Shown: positions 49,901-61,990, counted from the first letter of the stretch. The stretch: 64,000 nucleotides of DNA from Akebia trifoliata (GCA_017979445.1 CM030709.1:62001-126000), one strand, 5' to 3'. The notes: generated by a model not told the origin, from the letters alone. Program-made: numbers and translations.

Positions 49901-51092
49901 TTTTAACCATGATAAGAACAAAGCAATCTTTGGTAATTAGTTCTAAATGGTAGCTATACTAAGCAAAAAACTTATATTTTATTTTATAGGCAGCAATAAC
50001 TTATATCTGAATCCGCACAATAACAAATGCTAAAAGCTCAATACAACATAGATGAAAAATGAAATTGTGGAGATTAACATCAAATTTGTTAAAGAGCTCT
50101 TCAAATTCCAGTATGGAAGCTTACAACTCTTCCAGAAAAAAAATAATAATAATACTAATACGCCGCACAATGTTAGCCAGATTATGTGAAATTTAACAAT
50201 TTTGAATCTCTAGAATGTTTTAACCATGATGATAAGAACTAACAAAGCTTCGATAATTAGTTCTTAATGTTAGACAAACTAAGAAAACAAAAAGAGTGAC
50301 TTCATATGAAAATCAATTATTGAGTAAGGATACCTCTTGTAAGCGGGTTCCATCCATTGTGTTAAAAATTCTAATCAATGTACCCTTTATACTAGCAGTG
50401 GCAAGAAGCAGCCCATCCATTGTTAAGGCAAAGCACGCGATCTGAGAATCATGCGCATTAATGAACTTCGTCATCTTCAAACCAAAGTGTTCAATCCGAA
50501 TCTGTCCTCGATGAAGACCTGGGCAAGCCAACACAGAGGTATTTGAATTGTGTGAAAGGCAACAAAGTCCCCTTGGGTTTGCTAGAGTTTCTATTTGATT
50601 AAGGAGCTTGAGATCCATGAAGTTGTAGACATATATCTTATGCTCAAGAACCACAACAATACGGTCTCGTCTTAACTTCACTCCACGAACCTCAGATCTG
50701 AATGAAAATTCGCTAATGCAGCGACTCTGATGATCGTCCCATATCATAACTTTGTTAGGAGGGTACTGAGGATTAGCTCCACCCCCAACAAGTGCTAGAA
50801 TGTTGCACCGAAACAACATTTCAACAATTCCAAATCCACCAATTTTCAAATCCCTCTTAAAGGTTTCCTTGAAAGGCTCACAGTTATAAATTCGAAAACC
50901 ACGGCTTGTGCCAGCAGCAAAGCATCCATAGTCTTGATTCCAGGACACTGACAGTAACTCGGTTTCATCACTATCTTTGAAGTCTGGCTCAGATTGACCA
51001 AAAGGTACGGAAGATTGTGCCTGTGGGGATCCACAGGTGACGAGCCTACCCGGTGGATGTATACCTTGGGAGGTGGAAACCATTGAACTCAT
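46946..51092 (-). CDS. ATG18A: ATG18a-type PROPPIN autophagy protein (4 coding exons, 406 aa)
   Basis: In transcript order the exons are 51092-50334, 48114-47856, 47312-47189 and 47024-46946. All introns are GT-AG and the frame is continuous to TAA. The protein is a WD-repeat beta-propeller of the ATG18/WIPI family, which binds PI3P and PI(3,5)P2 and recruits lipid-transfer and conjugation factors at the growing autophagosome. Typical segments are [74 protein letters not shown] and [13 protein letters not shown]. The phosphoinositide-binding motif appears as VRRG (residues 254-257), created across the exon 1/2 junction. A Ser/Thr-rich loop (about 290-330) precedes the last blade. The start is the first ATG ([10 protein letters not shown]). 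The first coding intron is 2.2 kb. The length and C-terminus ([16 protein letters not shown]) fit the ATG18a subgroup. Confidence 0.92.
49611..49626. repeat. Palindrome within a dispersed-repeat-like motif in ATG18a intron 1
   Basis: TCCCAAATATTTGGGA is a perfect 16-bp palindrome inside ACCTTATCCCAAATATTTGG and GGATCGGCTGAATGAATCC. This composite motif (after a run of TCATC) is common as a short dispersed repeat in plant introns and spacers. The repeat family is not certain. Confidence 0.45.
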
Positions 51093-52063
51093 CGTTGCCA
51101 ATGTTAATGTTGGAAGCAATCAAAAGCCATCAGAAAGCAGCAGCAAAAATTGGAATTCCTCAAAAGAGGATGTAATAAAGGAATATAATAACCTGATGCC
51201 AATTATGAAATTAAGCAAGATGAATCAGGTGATTTAAATTGAAGAAAACTACCATAAACGAAATGCTAGAATACAAAAAAAAAATGAAACAGAAGAGAAG
51301 AAAATAGTGTTGTTGAAAGCATTAAAAAAAAAAGTTACTGGAATAGCAGGAATAGAATATTTGTCCTGTGAAATAAAAGAAAAGCTTTGAGAAAATATCT
51401 TGTCTTCACACAAAAATGCCAATCGAAACAGATCCTAGTAGAATAGAATTGCAACCATTTTGGCAAATGAGAAAATCATAAATTATTGCTTCCAATATAG
51501 CAAGTAAGCTTCTAATGCTAGACGATAATAAGCTCGTGTGAATTGTCTGCAACTTATATATATAATCAGTTGTGTTGCCTCGTCTTAAAAATTAACAGTA
51601 AAAAATATCAAATGTTGTGGATAAAGCTAGAGATCTAAGCGTTAGAAGAGAAATCTTGAATGTCCATAGAGATAATACAAGTCTCCAAATCATTGAATAA
51701 ATAAGTTGTTACCATCCACTTTCTTTTTTATAATAATTTTTTTTTCATTTTGTTATCATTCTCAATCTCAAAGGATATCAGATCATCATCTAATACTCCA
51801 AAGTTTTGGATTTAGCTAATAGCTACAATTCTGAAATCATACAGATCGACTCAACTAAACTAAGCAAAGCAAAGCAATCGAACTATTTTTGACAAATCTA
51901 AGAGCGAGCAAGCGAATCACGTTCAAAATTCACCGAATCTGCAGCACAAAATCACTTAAAAACAAATACCCCCAGAAACATTCAACGAAGAATTGGATTA
52001 TAAACGGATTATTGGACGAGTGCAAACAGCGATTCTTTAAATGAATTAACAGAACGAATTTAC

Positions 52064-52140
52064 CTGAAATTTACTAGGTTTTCAGGAATGGCCGCCTCAG
52101 AGAGAGAAACCTGTTTATCAGATAGATGATCTCCGGCGTT
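52064..52140 (-). other. Likely 5' UTR exon of ATG18a
   Basis: On the minus strand AAATTTCAG/GTAAATTCG at 52,063/52,064 is a good splice donor. It lies about 970 bp upstream of the ATG. A TATATA-containing stretch at 52,167-52,177 could serve as TATA box, placing the cap site near 52,140. The acceptor is not fixed; a candidate is the pyrimidine-rich TCCTCTTTTGAG near 51,160. Confidence 0.45.
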
Positions 52141-52239
52141 TTAAGGAATGAAAGCAGAGTCGAATGAATCTATGTATATATTTTTGTTCTCTCTCTCTCT
52201 CCCCCATAACCAACAAATAATGGGAGAACTTCGGTGTAT

Positions 52240-52490
52240 TGTTTTAAAACTCGTTTGGACGTCTTGCCCGTGAAATGTGAACAAGACCGAGTCATCTCGG
52301 ATGAGTCATCAAATTTATTCGACTCTTCTTACTCAACAATGACTCAATGAGACAATGGACGATTGACTTAAGTCAATGACTTTTAAGATGAGTTTCACTG
52401 TTTGAGATGACTTGCCAATCCATCTCGTTCGTGGATGATATCTCGACAAATCGGACGAGTCGTCTCAATCTCGGACGAGATTTTAAAACA
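52240..52490. mobile_element. MITE-like element with TGTTTTAAAACTCG termini (251 bp)
   Basis: The left end TGTTTTAAAACTCGT matches in inverted orientation the right end ACGAGATTTTAAAACA. The interior is rich in GAGTCATCTC/GACGAGTC motifs and has no ORF. It sits immediately upstream of the ATG18a promoter. Confidence 0.65.
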
Positions 52491-53320
52491 TGAAGAGTAC
52501 CCATCTTACCAAAATCGATAACCTCTATAGAGGGAAATAACTGTACAATCATCTAGATTATACATGTATTCAAATTGGTTAAGTAGTACCATGTGCAAAT
52601 CAACATACAGAGCGCTGTCCAACAGAAGACAGGCCAAGGTGGAGAGCACCTGACTTAATTAGAATGATAGCACAACACTGAATAAAACCTGATCTACCAA
52701 GCAGGGCAAACCTAGTAAAAGAATATTCGTAATTCTAATTTGTGCACGTCATGCCTAAAGATCTCGGAGGAGATCTCCTCAGTATAGCATATCTAATCCA
52801 TAAGGTCTCCATTCTGTTTAAGCTCTTGAGAATCAGGAAATTCTCCGGGATCACCTCCCGCAAAAAGGGGAAACCCTGATTCAGAGGAAAGATCTATAAA
52901 TAACATAATATGCACAGATTTAAAGATCTTTTTGTCGATTGAAAGTCTAGTCAATATTATCCATTATTCCTCTGCTACTCTAATAGAAATAATTTCCCAT
53001 TAACAACATTAATGGGAGCTTGATCGAAACTGACTCATTGACATCATTGATGGGAATGATTTCCCATAGTATTTTCTTCAGTGGTGCCAAGTGAGGAAGG
53101 AAGCAAGGCAAAAAAAAAAAAAAATACTTGCCCCTTGCTTGCCACCTGGCATGTTCTCGGTCACTGCTTGGTAAAATTGTACATTACAGAATTATTAGAC
53201 GGACAAGGGATGATGTTTGTTGAGAGTGATCAACTGTAGAATAGCAATTAGAGAGAAACACCTATTTTATTCTCAGTTTTATTGAGAGAGATAAGAGAGA
53301 ACAAAATCAACCTCGCTTAA
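52491..53320. other. Noncoding spacer with possible LTR remnant
   Basis: No gene is visible. GATCTATAAATAAC at 52,890 is TATA-like. The surrounding sequence (AGATCTCGGAGGAGATCTCC, then ATTCTCCGGGATCACCTCCC) has the texture of a retrotransposon LTR, but no partner copy or ends were found. Confidence 0.3.
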
Positions 53321-53629
53321 GAGCAACTCCAAAGGGAATATCCAAGCCATAATGACCAAGAACAACTCCAACAAGATATGGATACGCACGCCCATACACT
53401 TTTATGGATCATCAAGTGATCATGGATATACGCTCCAACTAATTTTCTATTGGCACCCCCACAAATATTTTTATATTTTTTAATCCAAATTAATTTTCTA
53501 TTGGCACCCCTAACTGTTACTGATCTCACCATTCCCTCATTTTGTTTATTTTTAATTGGGGTGTAAATAAGCAAAATTGGGGGTGCCAAAAGGTAACCCC
53601 ATCTTCGTTTCCAGCAGTCTGGTTCAATG

Positions 53630-53664
<35 letters not shown>

Positions 53665-54170
53665 CATTGTGAGTTAACGCCATCAATGGAGGTTCACAGA
53701 GGTCCAATTGGTGTTGTTGAAGCTTTGATTCTAGGGTTTTTCAACAAAGCAACGACCTACAACGATCGGAAACCTACCCTTAACCCTACTCCAACCGTTT
53801 GATTTCGATTTCCTCAAAAAAAAAAAGGAAAAAAAAAAAAAATGGAGAACGTGAGAGAAGCGACGGACTTACAGTCGTGAGAATTGGAAGACCCAAAATC
53901 TGAGATGGTATGGGTCGTGCGTTCGAATTCATTTTATGCGTTCCACAACCCAAATCGACAGTTTAGGAGGTTATCGGTCGTTCGATCAGTACAATGGTAC
54001 CGCGTTGTACTTGTTCTGACCATTCCACTATGGATAGTTATTTTGGATATTCAAAGAATATGCACTCCAACCATTAGAGAGTGGGATGAGTAGTACATTG
54101 AAGACACATTTTGAATTTCACTGTCCAAAATGACAATTGGGAGGGCATGGAAAGTGTGTTGGAGTTGCTT
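53321..54170. mobile_element. PIF/Harbinger-like non-autonomous element with TAA duplication
   Basis: The left terminus GAGCAACTCCAA is matched by the inverted right terminus TTGGAGTTGCTT. The element is flanked on both sides by TAA (53,318-53,320 and 54,171-54,173). A 3-bp TAA/TTA duplication and GAGCxxCTCCAA ends are typical of Tourist/PIF-Harbinger elements. At 850 bp it has no transposase. It contains a (GA)n tract at 53,632-53,661. Confidence 0.7.
53632..53661 (+). repeat. (AG)n microsatellite
   Basis: About 15 AG dinucleotides lie inside the Harbinger-like element. A Glu-Arg-repeat ORF over this tract is an artefact. Confidence 0.95.
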
Positions 54171-54401
54171 TAAAACACCATGCAGATCGACGAACATGAA
54201 CATGTCATTAGAGGTTTGCTGTTATCCCAAATACAAACACTAGATATTATTCTCTATAACTCCTTGGAATAGTATTTGTAGCTCAAAATTAGTAAAATAC
54301 TTGAGATGCAGGATCCAACCTTGAAATGTATAAATCATCCGAAGAAGATATGATCCAGTCCAATCAAAACCCAATCCGACAAAAGCCCAAACAAAGTGAC
54401 C

Positions 54402-54462
54402 AACCTCCTATTCATGTGATAGGAGGTTCGCCTTTACCAATAGCCGAACCCTCTATCACATG
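54402..54462. repeat. Nested short inverted repeats
   Basis: CATGTGATAGGAGGTTCG (54,413) pairs with CGAACCCTCTATCACATG (to 54,462). AACCTCCTAT just before it also pairs with ATAGGAGGTT, giving two alternative hairpins. A third GATAGGAGGTT follows at 54,467. Confidence 0.7.
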
Positions 54463-54774
54463 CATGGATAGGAGGTTTGACCTGTATATCCTTGTGATAG
54501 GTGGTTCTTACACACACACACTCTCTCTCTCTCTCCAATTGATTTGGCCCCTACTTGCTTTTCTTACACTACATCACATTGCATTATTAGCAACTGCAAT
54601 ATTACGTTAAAAACGATTGATAAAAGTTGTCGTTCATTGTGACAATTTTTAGTTGTCATTAAATAGTCATTGTTAATCGGCAGTGATTTTAGATGAAGTT
54701 GTAGCCATTGAATATGCGTATAGAGAATTGTTATTTGTGAGAACATTATATCAAATCTCTCTCTTGCAAACTCA

Positions 54775-54777
<3 letters not shown>

Positions 54778-54811
<34 letters not shown>
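54778..54811 (+). repeat. (TC)n microsatellite, possible leader of a lost transcript
   Basis: About 16 TC dinucleotides are followed by CTCTCTCTCTCCATAGC and AGATCTAGGGTTTGAAGAG. This combination is common in plant 5' leaders. No coding exon was found downstream, so a promoter or noncoding transcript is only a possibility. Confidence 0.6.
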
Positions 54812-54817
<6 letters not shown>

Positions 54818-57800
54818 TGCACTCTCTCTCTCCATAGCTTCCCAGATCTAGGGTTTGAAGAGATAAAACCTAGTTTTAATTGGAGCTCTAGGTTAATCGC
54901 ACCTCTCATTCCTCTTCGATTCAATCAAACAAGAACGAAATTACTCTTTGATTACTTTGTTCAACTAAGGTTTTACTCCAAGTTTTGAATTGATGTAATA
55001 TTAAAAATGTCATTTTTAGGATTTCGTTTTCTCTTTAAAGGTTGATTTCGCGGTGAAACAATGCGAATCCGAAGTCTTAGGGTTTATGTTCTTGTGATTA
55101 TTGTCGTTTGAATTGTCGCAATTAATCTAAAAAATTGAAGTAAATTTGTTTGTTTTAAGTTTTTTTATTGTAATTTTGTTTTTAATTTTTGTAAAAAGTT
55201 TATATTTATTGTTATCTTCTTATGCTTTTCTTCTCACACAAGGATTTTGGTTTGATTGGATCCATGCAGTTTTAATCTATTTGTATTTGTATTTAGAAAT
55301 TTTTGTTGGAAACAAGTACTTAGATTTACTAATAATATAGTAGGTTTCAAGTAGCGTGCTTTTTTCTATTATTACATAAGGGTTCACAGTTTTAGTATTT
55401 TTATAGTACTTTGTGTGGTTTTTCTAGCAAATTTTCTTTTGCTTGGAAAGTCGGTTTAGTACTATTTTTAGGAAAGTTTGGGGTTTGGATAGAAGAAAGT
55501 GGGTTCTTTTTTGAAGTGAAAAACTCAATTGCTTAAAGTATTAGTCATGGGGGATTGGAATACCAAGCATCACCATATTCTTTGAAACATTTGTCTGCTA
55601 GGTGGCATTGGAGTGAACATATGGCATGTGAAGACTCCTTCATAGGAGGCCCAGGACATACTTGTGGAAAAGAGCTTGGTTGTTATTTATTTATTTATAA
55701 TTTTGTTGTAATTTGAGTTTAAAGATTCAGTTAAAGCTCAATTTTTGAAGTTTATATTATGGTGATACATTTTTTGTTTGGTTTGAATTTGGTTTAGAAT
55801 CTCGAAATTTATGTGCTTAATTTGGTATTATTTTTTTTCTTAATTGGTTCTTCTAGTGTCAGTTATTAAGTTCAACTTTCTCCATGAAAATCTCTCCCTA
55901 ATGGGAACTGCAAACTTGAGTGGTCCTTTTTATACTCGATCCATGTTTTAAAGAAGGTGTGTCGGTACCTCACTTATTATATAACTTTTCAATATTTCTA
56001 ATAGTTATCATCCAAATCAAAGTGATAGAGCTTGTGAAGTTTTGACCATAATTTTAAGAACAACATGATGGATCTTGTCTTAATGAATTTTTGTTTTTGA
56101 TCTCTTAAACATCTCTCATGTGAAATCTCACCTAACACCTTGTATAAAGTTGTTGGAAATTTTTTGGTACCTTATTATACAGTAGTTTCCAGCATTGAAT
56201 TCATTTATCTTCTTACCTATATTTGCAATTGAGTGAAAAAAAAGTAAGTTTAATCAATGGAGTCAAGTTCTTAATTTTCTTTGCCACCAATGTTCTTTTA
56301 CATCTAGATGTCCATTTTTTAACAAGTTGCGGTGGATTCATTTAAATTAATGACTTTGTATGGAGTTCAAAGTTTATTGCTTATATATTTGTGTTTTTTT
56401 CATGCATCAATCTGGCATCAACATACATCTATATTGTGGGTGCTTAATATATGGAGGTTTATTTGTATAAATAAAATGAACTCTTTGTATTTGAAAATAA
56501 CACTACCTTACCTGTTTTCTCCTTCGTTTAGCTTAATCAAGTAGTTGGTTCTATTGGAGCAATATCCAAAGCATTGGAAGAGCATATTTTAGAAAAATTA
56601 ACCTTTCAATAGAGAAAGCAAAGACAATAGCAAGGTTTTTTAGAGACCCCAAGTATTATCTGGGTCCTAAAATCAATTAATCAAATAGGTAAGAACTTTT
56701 TGGATTCAATAGCTATCTTTATAATCTTTTTGACTTGAAATTTCTCGTTCATTGACATTTATTCTTCTCTGGTACATGTTTTGTTATCTATCCGAGGCAA
56801 CACTCCTATTATCTTACATGAAAAAGAATCTAATCCAATTATTGCTCTTGTCATCATTTCTTAGGGATTATAAGATATAATCTATAATTCTATGTAGCTG
56901 ATCTAAGCCATACAAACACTAGTTTGGTATAATTTTCTAAGGTGTAAACAGATTGAGTGTTAGGGGAGACAAGGAACAAAACATATTCATGTGTAAGATG
57001 AGTTCTCTTTGTCTCAATATAGCTAACCCTATAATTGAGAACAATTAGTTGGAAAAAAATTCAATCTTTTTCTGTGTGCTCTGCAGAGATGATCTCTTCA
57101 GATCATCCCTTCTTAGTCCATTTTTCTTATTTAGTTATTTTCAATAATGAAATTCATAAAGATCTACGGGTTGCATCTAGGCTATATATTATTTTATGTT
57201 TAAATATAAGCTTAGTGGTTAAACAACTTGAGAAACTATTTCTATAGTTCTGTTTATACTATACTTGAAATATTGAAAGCTTCATGTATTCAGTTTTTTG
57301 GGATTTATGTTTAGTATAACTTTGTTATGTAAGAGAAAGCATCATTGACAAGTATGATACTTGATAGTATAGAAAGGCAGGCTTCCCATCCTCCTCGTTA
57401 ATTATTTCTATAGTATAATTATATTTAGGTTTCCTCCCATTTCTTCTTCTTCTTCCTTCTTAACAATTTTAATAAAAATCTTTTCCATTTTTGGTAAAAT
57501 ACAAGTTAAAATATGCTTACTTTTCTAGTTGGTTTTTAAGAGAATGGTTACACTGATCTTTCAGCTAGTAGAAAAACGTTTGTATTGGTGCCAAGAGGAG
57601 GCCATATCTGTCGTTCATGCATCAATAAGTCAATCCATTGGACTCACAGGTTTCTCTCTCTAAAAAAATTTCATATTTATTATGCCTTTAAAGGGTCTCA
57701 TATATAGTTAAATTTTCTTTATGGCTAGAAAAATAAATAGATAAAAGAACATAGAATGCAACAAGATTTCCGTTGTTTGGTAGTGAGTCTATTTTGAATT

Positions 57801-59708
57801 TGAGAAAGATAATTGTTCTTTCAGTGATCAAGATCCTTTTATGGATTTTAGAACAAAACTCATTCTTTGTTAAACTTCATTTCAATACCTTAATAATGGT
57901 AGATTTCAACTTCATACAAACATAATCTTTCTATTGGAAAAAAAATAATCTTCACAATATAAGGTCTTTACACTTAGATGAATTGCTCACACTAAGTTGA
58001 GAACCTAAAGTTGGTCTGATTTTCAGGTAATAATTGTCACTAGGTAATAATTCTGTCATGTAATAGAGAACATCATTGACAAGCTAGATAATTGATAGTA
58101 TAGATAGATAGGTTTCCCATTCTCATTTATTTTTTGTTATACACAAGTAGGCTTCTCATTCTCCTCGTTTTTTTTTTTTTTTTCAACTTTTTAATTAAAT
58201 TTTCTGTATAAAACAAAGGTCACATAACAAGTTTCTTCTACGTCAAACCAGCAGAGCTTTTCCTAACAGTAGAACTTGAGGATAGATATGAGTCATAGCT
58301 CAATTCACTAATACAGTGAGCAACCTTTTTTTCTTTGCTTTTTTGTTACTTGAATGACTAATAATGTGTGAATTTAATTAGGTTTAGTTAGTTTCCCTCA
58401 TAGAGAAGATTTTACATATTTACCAAAATCTATTTTATAAAATTTAATGATCGAGTGAAATATTGGATTACCATAAATGTAATTGATGCTTCCATCAAGC
58501 CCGGGGAGCTAAACCCTTCAAGTGATTGGTGCTACAGTTGACCTCCCACTCTTATGTGCCTAGGAAGAAAACCAGGACGAGAAGGTGGTACTTGGGCCAA
58601 GCACCTCTCATGTTCATATGGAAGCATGAGGAAATATGTGACCACTATTGCCCAAGTGACATAGTTGGGTGTACAAAGTAACACAAAAAACATGTTAAAA
58701 TATTATTGAAAACAAAAATTCACTTATTATGTGTATTTGTGCTAGTAATTTTATCATCTAGTATCTTCAAATAAAGTAGATAGTTATGTTTCAATATGAT
58801 ATATTCTTGCAAATATGTGTTCTGATTTAATTGTCAAATCAATATATTTTTATTTTTTCTTTTGATGTTTTTGCTTTGTGGACTGTTTTTCTTTGTAGGT
58901 ACTTTGATTTTTCATATTCATAACGGGGAGTTCAATATTGTGAGCATTTTCAATACAAGTCAATACGAACTTAAGAGTACATTAAAAACAATAAAGAAAA
59001 CAAAACTTTTCTGACAACAAATTCAAACACCGAGAAGGATCTCTAACGCCATTTAAAAACTATGTTGTTTACCTCTTGAGAGTAATTTGTGTTGATCCTC
59101 TTAGAAAGTTGAGTGGCATTTATCATTCATATGGAGCAAAAAATTGGGTAGAAGTACCTACTAGTCATAGTTAAACATATGGTTCCCTAGGTTTTAGCTT
59201 CAAGGAAGAAGATACAAATTAGATACTTCAAATTTTTGTAATGTAAGTTTCATTACGAACTCATGGATTTGCAAATTCAACGATGTAAATATTTCAAAGA
59301 AAACAGAAAGTAGAAGTTTTTATTATTTCTTCAAGAACATATTGAGCCTTAAAGATGCAGTAGCTCTGAAGAGGAAAACGTCTAAAATAAATAATTTGTA
59401 TAAAACAAAAATCAGTTCACTCAAAATTAGTGCCTAATAATGATTATTTCATCATTTCTAGGTACACATGATAGCATAATACTTCAATCACTCCCAAGTG
59501 CATATTACAAGAAAGTGGAATAAGGAAGAAAATTTAGATGTGAGCTGAACTATGACCTTGTTCCTAGCACAATGCTTTTAAATTCAAACTAGTGACAAAT
59601 ATATTTAACTCCATCTTATACTTATTGCACAATAATACAACATGCTACTGACAAACCAATAATCATTTTAATGAAGGTTTTTGGTGTGTGGTTTGGTAGG
59701 AGAAGTAG
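54812..59708. other. AT-rich intergenic region without recognisable genes
   Basis: Only short, AT-driven ORFs occur and none has recognisable motifs. A diverged direct repeat pair (57,326-57,405 and 58,058-58,125, sharing CATCATTGACAAG and TTGATAGTATAGA) is present. The region could include the decayed body of the dynamin-related gene whose last exon lies at 59,709, but I could not identify other exons. Confidence 0.5.
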
Positions 59709-59828
59709 CTTGGACTACTTTTGGATGATGATCCTACATTGATGGAGTAGAGGCAACAATGTGCTAAGAGGCTTGAATTGTACAAGTCAACGAGGGGCGA
59801 GCTTGATTTTGTGTCATGGATCAAATGA
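59709..59828 (+). pseudogene. Broken C-terminal exon of a dynamin-related (DRP1-type) protein
   Basis: One frame reads LGLLLDDDPTLME, a TAG stop (59,748-59,750), then RQQCAKRLELYKS, TRGELDFVSWIK and TGA. This matches the end of the GTPase effector domain of plant DRP1 dynamins, which end in an LDEDPxLMERR...KRLELYKxARDEID-like sequence. The stop replaces an expected Arg codon, and several conserved acidic residues are changed (RGELDF instead of RDEID). Just upstream GAGAAGTAGCTTGG continues the similarity with another stop. It is a decayed gene fragment with no intact protein. Confidence 0.75.
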
Positions 59829-60771
59829 ATCAATAAAAGCCTTACAGATGCATGTAAGTTCCATGCATTTTTATTTCTTTCGTAGGTAAAAAATTATGGA
59901 AACAAAATTCCCTGTCCCTATCTACTAATATCTGGAACATTGGAAACTTCCCAGTTATCAAAAAAACTATATAAAAAAAAAAAAAGTAAACCCATTCTCA
60001 TCTAAGCCAAGTACCATGCATTTAATTAGTAACCAAGTGGTTAGATAACTACTTAGTAACCTATGAGCTACTCATACCTAAGGATCCACTAACCAATATG
60101 TTCATTGTGAAATTTTTTCTAATTAATGGTAGATTTGGATATAAGTCTTCTCACGCAAAGTCTATTAATGTACATTTAAGCAACCATGAGTTGACTTGAA
60201 TGCATACTTCCTTCTATTGTAACTCGAAAATCATCCAATGAGAGTAAACTAACATTTAGTCATCTAAATGAATGCCGACTTCATTAATAGTAGTGACATT
60301 TCAAGTAAAAGAAATTGGTTAATCAATTCTCTCATGGTAGCCTAAAACCAATCACTTAGCCGACTACAATATAACCTAAGAACCTTAACAATATATTATT
60401 TCTCCATCATCATCAGATGATCAAGTGAATTTAGCCATGTAACCCAACATCATAAAAATAAAATAAAAAAATGACCATATCATCTATTTATTAAATAATG
60501 GTACTAATCACATGATTATAAAAAATCTAAATAACATTAAGTAAAACAATGACTTGGCTATCTTAAAAGAGAATCAAAAAATATATATATACATTGATCC
60601 TGTAAAATCACTTCAAGACACAATGGACATTTTTTATTTTAAGATGACATTTGCCCTTCCTGTGTAAAAAAATTACCAACAAACTGGACTAACTTACAAA
60701 GAAATCCGGTACGAAATGACACGTGTAATTAAATTATTTATTTTTTGGGTACTTTGGATACACCACGCTGT
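59829..60771. other. AT-rich spacer
   Basis: I see no gene, repeat or regulatory signal that can be supported, apart from short A/T homopolymers. Confidence 0.4.
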
Positions 60772-61030
60772 TAAATTGGTGATACTAGGTTCACCTCCTT
60801 GACGTTTGACCTTAAGTCAAGGTCACTTTTTTTTTCTTGATTTAACAATGAAATTTTTATTTTTTATTTTTATCAAATTTTGATTTAGTAATTTTAAGTA
60901 TTTGAAGAGCATTTTAAAAATATATTAATTTCACTATTACATCATTAAGAAAAACAACATTTAACTTATGTCCTAAGGGGGTAAACTTATCTTACATTTT
61001 GCAAGGGGGCAAGCATAAATCACCAATTTA
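60772..61030. mobile_element. Fold-back MITE, copy 2
   Basis: TAAATTGGTGATACTAGGTT at the left and AAATCACCAATTTA at the right form inverted ends, as in the copy at 33,140. Shared inner features are TTGACCTTAAGTCAAGGTCA, TGATTTAACAATGAAATTTT and CTTATCTTACATTTTGCAAG. The two copies have diverged by substitutions and small indels. Confidence 0.75.
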
Positions 61031-61687
61031 ATAGGGAATGTTATTAAAATAACCTTCTTTTCTAATCATTTTGGTACAAGTAAATTATGTATTTCATAGT
61101 GGTAGATAATTTAAACCCTCATAATCAATTATGATAGGACTGCAAATACCATAATATTTCAATTTTGTTACACCCTATCACATTGATTGAAGATGAACAC
61201 CATAAAATACACTTGGGGAAGAAAAAAAATCTCTTATCTAAAATAAAAAAGAATGGCCAAGAGCCCAACATTACACTTGTAACCCAAAAATTTTGGGGGA
61301 GAAAGACTACTGAGCACTTCAAAATCCAAGTAACAACCATGATTTTAAATCTCAGATCCTTGCATCATTCATGAATGATAAAAATATGAACTAATTTCAA
61401 ACATAAGTTTATTGCTAAAAATGGCAACTCAACTACAATGGTCCCCATATCCATCCATATTTGGTACGCTTTCAAAGTTGACAGAGAAACCCAATACAGA
61501 TGTCCATAAAATAAGCAGAAATTAACAAGTTAAGCTCTTTATTATCCAAATAGCACAAGAACCACCCACTCCCATATATAAACTAAATATAAAAGCTCAA
61601 ACACTTGGCACACCTTCAAATGGTAGAAAAATAAAATAATAAAGCAAGCGTTCATCAACTCAAGATTCAAAAAAAAACAAAAAAAGA
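61031..61687. other. AT-rich spacer
   Basis: No supported gene. Two opposite ORFs of about 70 codons at 61,125-61,374 overlap each other and have no recognisable content. Confidence 0.4.
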
Positions 61688-61714
61688 GGGGGGGAGGGGA
61701 GGGAAGGGGGAGGG
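61688..61714 (+). repeat. G-rich tract with quadruplex potential
   Basis: Five runs of three or more G, separated by one or two A, lie in 27 bp (GGGGGGGAGGGGAGGGAAGG onward). The spacing fits a G-quadruplex. It is isolated in AT-rich DNA. Confidence 0.7.
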
Positions 61715-61962
61715 ATGGAGTGTACTTCCGCCCTCGACCAACTCAATGAACTGAGCTTTTTAAAGTCTTTGCATCATGTGTCAGATATTATTACACACTA
61801 TCAAATTAAAGTGAGTGGTTTTAATAATCACACACACTCAGAAAAGAATGGTAGTGCATTTTTTATGACTTTGCTGCTGTTAAGACCGTACTTACTCCTC
61901 ATATCTCATATCAAGGGACCGCTAGCTGTTCGGTTGCACCCTTCCTTTATCTTATCTTATCT

Positions 61963-61990
<28 letters not shown>
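61963..61990. repeat. (TA)n microsatellite with TCTTA repeats
   Basis: A run of AT/TA dinucleotides follows three TCTTA units. Similar TA runs occur near 34,930, 38,240, 44,080 and 44,510. Confidence 0.85.

Noticed and set aside
49635..49940. A 101-codon ORF in ATG18a intron 1
   Set aside because: It starts in a dispersed-repeat-like motif, is on the strand opposite to the gene and has no recognised domain.
53542..53802. An 86-codon ORF with Arg-Glu repeats
   Set aside because: It is the translation of the (AG)n microsatellite inside the Harbinger-like element.
55059..55111. Short ORF beginning MRIRSLRVYVLV after the (TC)n leader-like tract
   Set aside because: It is only 16 codons and followed by AT-rich DNA without a downstream exon; not enough to call a gene.
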